64,000 nt of DNA from the NCBI RefSeq assembly GCF_958979055.1, contig NC_084896.1:6390501-6454500 (forward strand), written 5' to 3'. This stretch comes from Alnus glutinosa. Taxonomy: Eukaryota; Streptophyta; Magnoliopsida; Fagales; Betulaceae. The stretch's first letter is position 1. Each line of letters opens with the position of its first letter. Shown here piece after piece: positions 47,894 through 58,900 of the stretch. A model generated the notes under the pieces. The model searched no databases. It had not been told where the DNA came from and saw only the letters and a program-made list of their open reading frames with translations. Both the position numbers and the translations under genes were made by a program.

Positions 47894-50800
47894 TTAAGAA
47901 GAAGAAGAAGAAAGCAATACAAGGAAATCGTTATAACTAATCCCTAGAGGTGCGAGATACGCAGCCGTCCAGGAGTACAAAGAATGAATAAAAAAGGAAA
48001 TGAGCTCCTCTATGGTTCTTTCTTTGTCCTCAAACTGTCTATCGTTGCGTTCCGTCCACAAGCACCACATAAGACAACAAGGAACCATTTTCCACACGAC
48101 CGCGCTTCGGGAGCGTCCCCCCGGCCACCAACAGGCAAATAAGTCTATCACCCGAAAAGGCATCGCCCAAGACAGACCGAAGCGACTGAGGGTGACATAC
48201 CAAAGAGCGCGTGCAACCTCACAATGAAGAAGAAGGTCATCCACAGTCTCCCCGGTCATTTTACACATGCAACATCTATCAATCACAATGACACGCTTCT
48301 TTCTGAGATTGTCCAAGGTGAGGATTTTCCCTAGCGCTGCCGTCCAAGCGAAGAAGGCCACTTTCAATGGAGCCTTGGTCCGCCAAATGCTTTTCCAGGG
48401 AAATAAAATAGCATCTTTGCAAGCAAGATCCTTATAGAAAGAACTAACATCAAAAGACCCTTTGTGAGAAAGGGACCACCAGAGCCGGTCTCCCCCATCT
48501 TGAGCAACCTTGGAGGAATACAGTAAGGAGAAAAAGGAAGCCATGACGTCCACCTCCCAGTCGTGTACGTCTCGAAAAAATCTGACATCCCACTAATAGG
48601 ATCCACTTACTACTATCAAGTGGTCTGCCACCAGAGTATCCTTGACACAAGCTATTTCATACAGAACTGGAAAAGCTTCCTTGAGGGACATCTCCCCACA
48701 CCATACATCATCCCAAAAACGGATCCTGGACCCATTACCCAAGATAAGTCTGGTATAGCTACAAAACAAGCTCCACCCCTTCCTAATGTACTTCCAAGTC
48801 CCCACACCGTGAGACCCAGGGGGGTCTATGGAACACCAACCAGCCCTAGTAGAACCATACTTTGCATCCACCACAAATTTCCACAAAGCCTCTCTCTCAT
48901 AAGCATAACGCCACAACCACTTCCCTAAAAGCGCCTTATTGAAAATCCTCAAGTTCCGGATGCCCAAACCACCTTCGGAAATAGGATAACAAACCTTGGA
49001 CCAACTAACCAAGTGATATTTGAATTCATCGCCTATGCCACCCCACAAGAAATCTCGATGCAACTTCTCAATACGACTAGCAACACTGGATGGAATAGGG
49101 AAAAGAGAGAGGAAATACGTAGGAAGGTTGGAGAGAGTACTCTTTATAAGGGTAACCCTGCCCCCCTTCGACAGATACAACCGCTTCCAGCTAGCCAGCC
49201 GCCTCTCAATCTTACCTACAACTTCATCCCAACAAGACTTAGCTTTGAAAGGAGCTCCCAACAGAAGACCAAGATACTTTATAGGAAGAGAGAAAACTCC
49301 ACAACCCAAGATGCTAGCCAAATCGTCCATATTATCCACATCACCCACAGGAACCATAACAGATTTAGCCAGATTAATCTTCAATCCTGAAATAGCTTCA
49401 AAAGATAGAAATAGCATACGAAGATAATGAAGATGATTAGAATTAGCCCCGCAAAAGACTAAAGTATCGTCTGCGAACAATAGATGAGAAATGTTAATCG
49501 CTTCACTGTTGCCAGAACCCACAGAAAACCCTGATAGGAAGCCCCTTTGGGCAGTAGCGTAGAATAACTTATTAAGAGCCTCCATCACAATAACAAACAA
49601 GAGGGGTGACAGTGGATCACCCTGTCTAAGGCCACGAGAGCTGCTGAAAAAACCAGTTGGGGAGCCATTCACCAACACAGAGAACCGCACCGTAGAAATA
49701 CAATGCGCTATCCAGGAACACCATCTCTCCCCAAAGCCACATCTTCTCAACATATACAATAAGAAATCCCAGTTGACATGATCATAGGCCTTCTCAATAT
49801 CCAACTTACAAAGTAACCCTGGTTCACCGGATTTGATGCGACTATCCAAACACTCATTGGCTATAAGAACTGAATCAAGAATTTGCCTACCTTTCACAAA
49901 AGCATTTTGAGGGGACAAGATAATCTTCTCCACAACCTTTTTAAGTCTATTTGCAAGGACTTTTGCAATGATCTTGTACACACCACTTACAAGACTGGTA
50001 GGACGAAAGTCCTTTAGATCCACAGCCCCAGACTTCTTCGTAATTAAGGCAATAAAAGTGGCGTTAACACTTTTGACAAACTTACTTTGAGAGTGAAAGT
50101 CCCAGAATACCCTCATAAGATTTGACTTAATTACATCCCAGCAGTCTTGGAAAAACGCAAGAGAAAACCCATCAGGATCAGGTGCCTTGTCTCGATTCAT
50201 GCATTTCACCACTTCTAAGACCTCCAATTCCTCGAAAGGAAGTTCTAAGGAAGAGGCCTCAGCTGCATCCAAAGTGTCGAAAGCAATATTATCCATTCTA
50301 GGTCTCCATGGGAGAGGTTCTACAAAGAGAGACTCATAGAATTGAGCAACATGTTCCCTGATAACTTGCTGGTCGGAAGAAATAGAGCCATTGATAGAGA
50401 GCGACTCTATGGAATTAGACCTCCTGTTCGAGTTAGCAATTTGATGAAAAAATTTAGTGCATTTATCACCCTTTTTCAGCCAAAGAACCCTAGACTTCTG
50501 TCTCCAACTAATCTCTTCCTGTAAGATAGAGTTCTCCAGGTCTCTGATGACCATACATTTCCTCTCCTTTTCTTCGGAAGATAAACCTTGTTGTTCCTCC
50601 AACCTATCAAGAGTACATAATTCTTCCATGTGCATTTTTTTGCGAAACTCCACATTACCAAACTCTTGTTCGTTCCATCTCTTGAGATCAGCTTTTAAAG
50701 CCTTAAGCTTTTGAGTGAAGATGAAGCTAGGAGAGCCCTGAAAGCGATAAGATGCCCACCAAAGCCGAACCCTATCGACAAACCCTTCAGCCTTCAACCA

Positions 50801-51547
50801 CATATTCTCAAACTTGAACGGTCTGGAACCCCATTGAATGCCACCGCAATCCAGGAGGATAGGAAAATGATCAGAACACAATCTAGGAAGCCTTTTCTGA
50901 ATAGACCCTGGAAACTTGACCTCCCAGTCTGGAGAAACAAGAAATCTGTCAAGACGAGACCAAGAGGGATTCTCCTGATTATTGGACCACGTAAAGGTCC
51001 CTCCAGCAAGAGGAAAGTCCATGAGGCCCTGCTCGAAAATAAAGTCCGAGAACTCCATCATAGCAGCGTTAAGACGAGCTTCCCTAGATCTTTCAGCAGG
51101 AAAACGAGTGACATTGAAATCACCCCCAATACACCAAGGCAACTCCCACCAAGAAGAAAGGCCAGCCAGCTCGTCCCAGAGCGAGCTTCTTAAAAAGTCA
51201 AAGTTAGGACCGTATACCCCAGCGAAGGCCCAAGTAAAGTCATCGGCAACGCTCCTGAAAGAACAAGCAACAACAAACTCCCCCACATACACATCTAACT
51301 TCTCAACAACCCTTCTATCCCACATGATTAGGATACCACCAGAGGCCCCGCAAGAGGGTAAGTAGCACCAATCAACAAAGTGACATCCCCAAAGGCTCCT
51401 CACTAAGCTGTTGGAGATAAACTCCAATTTGGTTTCTTGCAAGCAAATAATGTCTGCCTTCCATTGCCTAATTAAGTTTCTGACTTTCAACCGCTTACCA
51501 CTCTCGTTTAATCCTCTGACATTCCACGTAAGAATTTTAGGCTTCAT
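47894..51547 (-). pseudogene. LINE ORF2: endonuclease, reverse transcriptase and zinc-binding domain (one in-frame TAG)
   Basis: Encodes the target-primed reverse transcription enzyme. The first open part (984 aa) starts MKPKILTWNVRGLNE, an APE-type endonuclease with conserved CLQETK, GDFN and SDHFPI motifs (about 1-230); then the reverse transcriptase with VSGVYKIIAKVLANRL, LLCKLDIEKAYDHVNW, SSRGLRQGDPLSPLLF and the catalytic FADDTLVF (about 450-720); then [10 protein letters not shown] and the linker. TAG at 48593-48595 interrupts it; the same frame continues to the zinc-binding region (RCCMCKMTGETVDDLLLHCE) and ends at 47894. No RNase H domain seen. ORF1 and ORF2 overlap by four bases (ATGA), implying coupled translation. 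Confidence 0.92.
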
Positions 51548-53508
51548 AAAAAACCTTCAAGCGCCCTCCCTTTGCACCTACTCTGAGAGGTGCTTCCGCT
51601 TCGCGTATCATAATTAATAGAACATGATAATCTGTTTAGTTCCCTAGTGTACTTATTGCCCACTTTCAAACAAGAACCCGTTTCCTTCTTGTCATTCTCA
51701 GCAAGGATAGCCTCAAACACGGCTGAAAGCTGACCTTTATAGCCATCACACGTAACCCCCACCGAGTGGCTGTACTCCAGAATCGCCTTCAAAAAGTCCT
51801 TTGAAGATTTTTTACCGGAAAAACCCCTGAGATTATCACTAGGACAGCAACACAAAGGAGACGGCACTTCTTCCAGGAGCACAACAAGCTCCAATCCATT
51901 CGTGGGCCCCAAACCGGAGGGGGGAAAGAGAGTAATAGGGGCATTCTCAAACATAGAAACAGAGGGAGAAATGCCCGAAGGAACCGGAGAGTCTGACGGA
52001 CTCCGACCAGCCCAGACAACCAGCACGTTTTCTGAGTCCATCAGGGCTCTGGCAGGAACAAACGGGACTTTGGGTAATACCTCCAAAATAGAGACGGATA
52101 GCTCAGACCCATCACTAGAATCCGGTTGGGAAGTTACACTTTCCGGGGCAGGGACTACATGCGATCCTCCGGCGAAGAGGAGAGATGGGCTAAAGACAGT
52201 GTCCACTGCGTTGATGACTGACCCAGTACCTAATTTCATAAGAGTGGTGTTGCTTACCGATGCTTGGATTTCGAGAGGAGAAGATACACCACCGTCAGCC
52301 ACTGTGCTTCCCATAATCGGACCCATACTCCTGGCTAAACCCATTTCTTCCCTTTCTTCCCTCACAGCCACTGCTGTGATTTCTGGTCGAGACCCCCACT
52401 CGGTTCTGGAAAAAGACTCATAGAGCAAGTTCTCCGAAAATGTGATCGTCGGAGGTGGGTGACCAGTCCCGTCGGAACTCACTACACTTTCCGGAACTTT
52501 CTCTTGTCCACCGGAACCCAACGCCGACGTCGGTCCTACTGCTGGGAGCGCTACCAGATCGGCCATTGGATCACTTGGATTGGGCATAGGAGTTTTTGGA
52601 ACCCATCGGGTCCTCCGATATTTCTTCTTCCTATTCTTCTTTCTCTTCCGCCTATCACCATTGGGCTTGAAGCCCGGCCCAACCAAAAGTAACCCTTCAC
52701 GAACACTACTCAATGCTCGGTCCACATCAATTTTCAGCTTCTCCAGCTGGCTTTGCCAGATCAGCAGGGAGGGTAACGTGTCTTTCCCTCCAATCAGCTG
52801 AAAACCAGCGTTAGTTTCACCAAAAGAGCATTCTGACTTGCCTCGAACAGCAGCACGGAACTGTACTTCTTATTTAGGCAATCTTCTGACACCCTTCACG
52901 TTCTCAGAGACGTAACGTTCATGATGGTCTTTACCCAGAGGACGCACCGGCTGATCCTGCTTCAACCTTTCCTTCTCCGGGCGGCGAGAGCCTGTGCACA
53001 GAACTTCTGCGAAGGAAGGTGCACTGTCTGTGCCTTTTGAATTAGTAGCAGCATCTGTGATGGCTCCATCTCCATCTACCCGCTCCTTCGTTGGCAGAGG
53101 TCCAAGCCGAACCATATCTTTCCCAGCTGACTCTATGAGGAAATCCCTTACCTTACCCAACTCTGCTAGGAACCTACTCCAACCCCACCCATTCCAACCT
53201 TCAGGAATGTAGATAATCCCTCTCAGACCACCCAAGGCATAGGCTGCTACTTCAATGAATCTTCCGGCTGCGTTACCTCCTCGCCTAATGATGATAACCT
53301 TGGACCCCTCCCTGAAAGACCTTACAAAATCCTTCCCTGAAAACCGCAGCACACTCTCCAGGGTCGAAAACAGCCACCCTATGCTTTGAGCACCAAGCAG
53401 TACCAGCCCTGAGGATTTCCTCCTCCTTTCCTCCACTCTCACCACCGAAGCACCTTCTACCACCGTAAACACAAACGTCTTTGCTTCCACACAACACCAC
53501 CTCTCCAT
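51544..53508 (-). pseudogene. LINE ORF1 (one in-frame TAA)
   Basis: A 655-codon frame from MERWCCVEAKTF to EGFL-stop, interrupted only by TAA at 52870-52872; both halves are in the same frame. The N-terminal 110 residues have the RNA-binding-like, beta-rich look of the plant ORF1 DUF4283-type domain (SIGWLFSTLESVL, KVIIIRRGGNAAGRFIEVA). A basic tract RRKRKKNRKKKYRR follows at about 272-287, then a Ser/Pro/Val-rich region. No CCHC knuckle was found. Presumed RNA-binding partner of ORF2. Confidence 0.85.
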
Positions 53509-53840
53509 TTGAGCTTTCTCACCAATCAGAAAATTAGATGAATGGTTTATACCGTAATAAGAGGCTTCTCCTTGGGTCTATGCAGCAATGCGTCATGCAA
53601 TTTTTCTAAACCATACAAAGAAAGAACTACTGAGGATCTCATTTCCTTTTTCTTTCATTCTTTGTACTCTTGGTCGGCTGCGTTCCTCGCACCCTTATCG
53701 TTTAGCTTTAATGATTTCCTTGTATTGTTTTCTACTTCCACTTGGATGCCTTTCTTGTATACTTCCTGTGTACTTGATTGCGCTTTGCGCTTTTTAATGA
53801 TATTTCTCTTACTTATAAAAAAAAAAAGATAGTGAGTCTA

Positions 53841-54109
53841 ATGTGCTATTTCTTAAATCCTTCTTCTTGAGATCTCTTCTGAATTGGGCCCTTGCTCACC
53901 TTCCTAACTTCTCTTCAAGGAATTTGGTAGATCTGATTAGCTTTCTAGATTGTAACAACAGTTAGCTCTTGGTGCTTTTGTTTCTCTTGTATAGCAGCTA
54001 GTTTTTTGGTGCTTTTGTTTTCTTGTATACTCTTCGTGTACGAGGAATTTCCTCTTTCTTTAGTAAAACTTCTTATTATTCATCAAAAAAAAAAAAAAAA
54101 AAAAAAAAA
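53841..54109 (+). mobile_element. 3' end of another LINE with A-rich tail
   Basis: AHLPNFSSRNLVDLISFLDCNN-like text followed by a T-rich 3' UTR ending in ATTCATC and an A tract of about 24 (54085-54108). Fragment only; the family call rests on the tail. Confidence 0.45.
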
Positions 54110-55797
54110 TTCTCATCAAGCTTTTCGGTGGGGTCAAGGAATGTTGGTGCCTTCAACATTTTCCACCTTTTGTTTGCGGATAATCCTTTTATTTTTTGCG
54201 GGACAAATTCAGATCATCTTTGTAAGTTGCGTTGTTTGTTCTTATGTCTTGAAGCGGTTTCAGGTTTGAGGATTAATCTGTGGTTAAATTAGAGTTGGCC
54301 TCCGTTGGTAATGTCTATAATATTGAAGGTATGGCTAGCATTTTGGGTTGTAGGGTCTCCTCTCTACCTATGAAATATCCAGGCCTTCAGTTGGGAGCTT
54401 CATTCAAGGCCAAATCTATATGGATGGCATCATTGAGGAGATAGAGCGCCATTTGGTTGGATTGAAAATGATGTATTTGTCGAAAAGTGGGATGGTTACC
54501 TTGATTGAAAGTACTTTATCTAATTTGCCTACTTCATGTCTCTTTTCCCCCTCTTGGTTTATGATGCCAATCGCATAAAAAGGTTGCAATGGGACTTTTT
54601 GTGGGGTGGTATTGGTGATAGTTCAAATTCTACTTGTTTAGCTGGTCTAAGGTTTGTTCTTCGATCTTTAAAGGAGGGTTGGAGTCCATTTGTTCAACCG
54701 AGCTCCTTTGGAGAAGTGGCTTTAGTGTTATGTTCATGAGAGAGAGGTCTTGTGGAGGATGGTAGTGGATTCTAAATATAGCAGTGCATGGGGTGAGTGG
54801 TGTTCAAATGAGGTTCATGGGTTGTGTAGGGTGGGCTATGGAAGATGTTAGGAGGGGTTGGGGGAGGGTAGTTTTTTTAGTTGTACTAGATTTAAGGTTG
54901 GTGATGGCTCCAAAATTACATTATGGCATGCGTATGGTGTGGGGATCAGGCCCTCAAGGCAATTTTTCTGAACTGTTCTGTTTTAACTTGTAAGATGCTT
55001 TTGTAGCAAATCATTTAGAGTTTTCTAGTGAGTCTCATCAATAAAATTTTAACTTTCTTAGAGCGACTCACGACTAGGAGGTGGATTTCTTTATTTTGTT
55101 CTTCAATTTATTGTGCTCCTTTAGATTAAGACCGGGTGACGAACATAAGCTTTGTTGGGTACCTTCCAACAGTGGGTTGTTGGATGTTAGATCATACTAT
55201 AATGTACTTATTCCTCATGATAACACTTATTTCCCTCGGAGGAGTATTGACGGAATAAGGCTCCTTTGAGAGTGGTATTTTTTGCTTGGTCGGCTGCCTT
55301 ACAAAAGATTCTAACCATGGATAATTTAAGGAAGTAGTATGTCATTGTGGTTGATCGCTGTTGTATGTGTAAGAAGAGTGGGGAGTTAGTAGACCACCTT
55401 TTACTCCATTAAGAGATGGCTAGTGCTTTATGGAATACCATCTTCAGCCTTGTTGGGTTGGGTTATGTCTAGTCAAGTGGTAAACCGTTCCACTTGTTGG
55501 AAGGGCAATTTGGTAGGCTTTGGAATGCTACAATGTGGAAGATGTCTTACCTTACGTGATGTCTTTGGAGGGAAATAAATGATCGGAGTTTGAAGTCCGT
55601 GAAGGGACAATGGTGGAATTAAAGAATTTTTTCTTAAAAACTTTAACCACTGGACAACTGCCTTTGACTTAAATATTTCTAGCTTTCATGTTTTTCTTAT
55701 TTTTTTTTTTTAATCTTCTTTTAGCTAGGTGTATCCGTTGTATAGAGGACTTGGGTTGTACCTTTTGTGCTTTTTAATAAATTGCAAGTACTTCTAA
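54110..55797 (+). mobile_element. 5'-truncated, degraded LINE on the plus strand
   Basis: Starts inside the reverse transcriptase at FHLLFADNPFIFCG (from FADDTLVFCGAN), with the second catalytic Asp changed to Asn. Continues through [24 protein letters not shown] and TMDNLRK...[27 protein letters not shown] text in broken frames, ending in GCTTTTTAATAAATTGC near 55780. Lies in the inferred TRAPPC2L leader intron. Confidence 0.75.
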
Positions 55798-55993
55798 AAA
55801 CAATGCCAATTCCACTTACCCAATCCCAACTTAACTGAATTTTATCCTGACAGTCCTAAGTTTTCTTTTCTGGTGTTCAACTATAGTTTAGATGATGTTA
55901 TGTTTCAACCCCATTGAAATTTCAGAAATATAATTTTTTTTTTTTTTTTTTTCTTCTTGTTTTCAACCCTCTATTACCCCTTGCAGATTATCA

Positions 55994-58900
55994 ATGGCAA
56001 CCACAGCTTGTTTTATCATTGTGAGCAGGAATGACATCCCTATATATGAAGCTGAAGTTGGATCAACGGTTAAAGTATGCCATTCTCTATTTCATCATTC
56101 TCTGACCTTTTTTTTTTCTTTTTTTTCATTTGCTAAAAAACAATTTTTACTATGTTGCTGAATGAAAAAATTGGGGAGGTATACAGATAATGATGTTGAC
56201 CATGATAATGCTTTTAAGCATTATATTCTTTTTCCTTGGTATTAGAGATGGAATGCAATAGAAATCTAGATTCCACATTGAGGTGAATATTAAACAAAAT
56301 TCAATGTCAAACAGAAAAAAGGTTTTTTTGACCAGGGAGTAGTTAGTTTTGAAAAATATGGATTAGTTCAGCATTGCTTACATGACTATAAAATAGAAAA
56401 CACTAAAAGTCGGAAAAAACTACGGGCCTGTTTAGAAATTCTGAAACTATTACTTGTTTCAGTTCAAGAAAATTAAAACCATTGAAAACATCAAACTCGT
56501 AGGATTTCTTTTTGTTACCTAAAAACAGTTTTTAGAAAGGGCTTTGTTTCTGGAAGTGACACATCCTGGCCAATTTTGAAACCTGCAGTCACATCAGCAT
56601 TGCAGAGGGCTTTTATGCAATGTTCCATATGTTGCCTTGTCTCATATGGAGCCTATAACAGTTAAATGAATCATATTAAATATACATGTGCATTGTGACT
56701 TTTAGTGTTTTCTAATTTATAGTCATGTAAGCAATGCCGAACTAATCCACATTTTTCAAAAGTAACCACTCCCTGACATCCCCTTTCCCCTTTCACTGTA
56801 TTGGGAAAAAAACCCACTACCTGATTTTTTTTTTTTTTTTTTTTTTTCATTTAATTTTGTTTAATATTCACCTGGATGTTGAATCTAGATTTGATTTCTA
56901 TTGCACTCCATCTCTGATACCAAGGGGAAACAATATAATGCTTAAAAGCATTATCATGGTCAATATCATTGTTAGATTTATTAGGGTTGTGAGTCATTAG
57001 GGTTTGGGAGTATTTTGGTCATTGTAATGTTCCCTTCTACCTACATAATAAGATGCGTGGTAGGCTACTGTAACAGAACAATAGCCTCCACCTTTTCTGT
57101 CTATACCGTTTATGCAAACATGTTATCAAAGCCTTAGGGTTTAGATTCTTGGTCCCTTCGTTTGTAGTCTTTGTTTTCCTCTACGTTCTTGGTTTTCTTC
57201 TCTAATCCTCTTACGTCTTGGTGAGTCGTCTTTGTTGGCAGCACCGCCCGTGTGGGCATAGTGCCCACATGAGCTTGTGCCTGATAGAGCTATTTGTTAT
57301 GCCCACACGGGCTTTTGCCTGATAGAGCTATTTGTTGTAAGAAAAAAAATATCCGTGGCGGTTGATCCGTAGTAGAGTTTGAAAAAAAAAATGGTTTGCC
57401 ATGTGTTTTCACGGTGGTTCTCAGTGCTTGACTTTGTGGCATTGTTGTTTCTTGGTGGCCTCAATGGCTGATTTCCTAGTTGTCTCCCGCACATTCTGAC
57501 CGTTTGCGGCGACATTTGCCTGTATCCAATGAATTTGTGGCGAAATCTGGGTGATTATTGGTAGTTTTGTGGCTTTCCTGCAACTTTGTAGTGTTTTCCG
57601 GCGCTCTCTGGTCGTCTATGGCGAATTGTGGTGTTTTTCAGTGCTGTCTAGTCATCTTTGAGGAGTTTCCGGCAGTTGTGTGAGATTCTACCGGCCTTGG
57701 TGTTTTGCGGTGAGATCCGATCTACTCTTGGTTGTTTGTTGTTGGTTGTTTGTTATCGAGATCCGACCGGCCTTGGTGTTTTGTGGTGAGATTTTGACCA
57801 ACCTAGGTGTTTTGTGGTGGTTTCCAACCGGTTCTTTTCTGATGAGATTCTACCGACCTTGGTGTTTTGCCGTGAGAGCCGACCGACCTTGGTGTTTTGC
57901 GAAGTGATCCGATCTACTCTTGGTATTTTGCAGTGAGATCTGACCGCCCGTTGCAGTTTTCCGGCGAGTTTTTGACCTGCGTTGAAGCTTTTAGCAAATT
58001 GACTTGTTATTTTTATTTTTAATTAGTCTTTGTATGGTTTGCTCCAAGCTGTTCTAGCTTGAGGGGGAGTGTTAGAGTACATTTTTCTAGGTGTTTTTCG
58101 TTTGCTTGTTTCCTCCAAGCTGAGCTTATATGATATATATGCTCCAGCTTGAGGGGGAGTGTTAGAAGAGTTATTAGGGTTTGTGAGTCATTAAGGTTTG
58201 GGGGTATTTTGGTCATTGTAATGTTCCCCTAAACCTATATAATAAGATGTGTGGTAGGCTACTGTAACAGAACAATAGCCTCCACCTTTTCTGTCTAAAC
58301 CGTTTATGCAAACAATAACAATCATGATATGAATAGAGCTTTCATTTGGATTCATTGTATTGTTTCATGGAGTTTTGTTACCTTCCTTAATGCATTATAC
58401 CATCATGATTCTTTTGTTTCTCTCTTAATTTTTTTTGAACGTATTATATGTTTTGTAGATTACGGCCCTTTTACAAGCTATTTGTTGTTCAAATTGTATT
58501 TCCTCGTAACAGAGAGAAGATGCTGCTCAGCTTCATCAGTTCATATTGCATGCAGCTTTGGATATTGTTCAGGACCTTGCATGGACTACTAGTGCCATGT
58601 GAGTTCTGTTCCTCAAGATATAACCATCAAAAAAAGAATTTATGTTCCTCGAGATAATCTATATGTCAATGTTTTCCAGAGTAACACCTGCGCTTTGCTC
58701 CAGTATTCTGACGTTGTACTTATTTTTATCATCATTGTACCTCCTAACAATCTCCTTCCTTACATTCTTGATACAGGTTCTTGAAAGCAATAGACAGGTT
58801 TAATGATTTGGTGGTGTCAGTATATGTTACAGCTGGTCATATCCTCTCTACTTGTGGACTGATTTATAGATGGCATAAAAATATGAATCATTTCTTTCTT

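Larger units (their letters stand above)
47810..53614 (-). mobile_element. Near-full-length L1-type LINE (5.8 kb), minus strand
   Basis: Bounded by an identical 16-base duplication ACAAAGAAAGAACTAC at 47794-47809 and 53615-53630. Runs from a short 5' UTR through ORF1 (53508-51544) and ORF2 (51547-47894) to a 3' UTR and an A13 tail (47810-47822 as T on the plus strand). Only one premature stop occurs in each ORF, so insertion looks recent. It lies in antisense orientation to TRAPPC2L, within its inferred 5' UTR intron. Confidence 0.93.
46150..53840 (+). mobile_element. Old LINE on the plus strand, split by a younger LINE (46150-47809 and 53631-53840)
   Basis: The left part reads, with many stops and shifts, as LINE ORF2: [75 protein letters not shown], and VPCCLMWCLWRERNDRQFEDKERT. 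The frame resumes after the insertion at 53631 (EDLISFFFHSLYSWSAAFLAPL) and ends in the family 3' tail (TGCGCTTTGCGCTTTTTAATG) with an A tail at 53818-53829. A large internal deletion removes much of the palm region. Its last 120 bases before the break are very close to the younger LINE, so the young element inserted into a relative. 5' edge approximate. Confidence 0.8.

Noticed and set aside
50711-51365. Plus-strand ORFs of 127-160 aa
   Set aside because: Antisense shadows of LINE ORF2 endonuclease.
51902-52423. 173-aa plus-strand ORF
   Set aside because: Antisense shadow of LINE ORF1.
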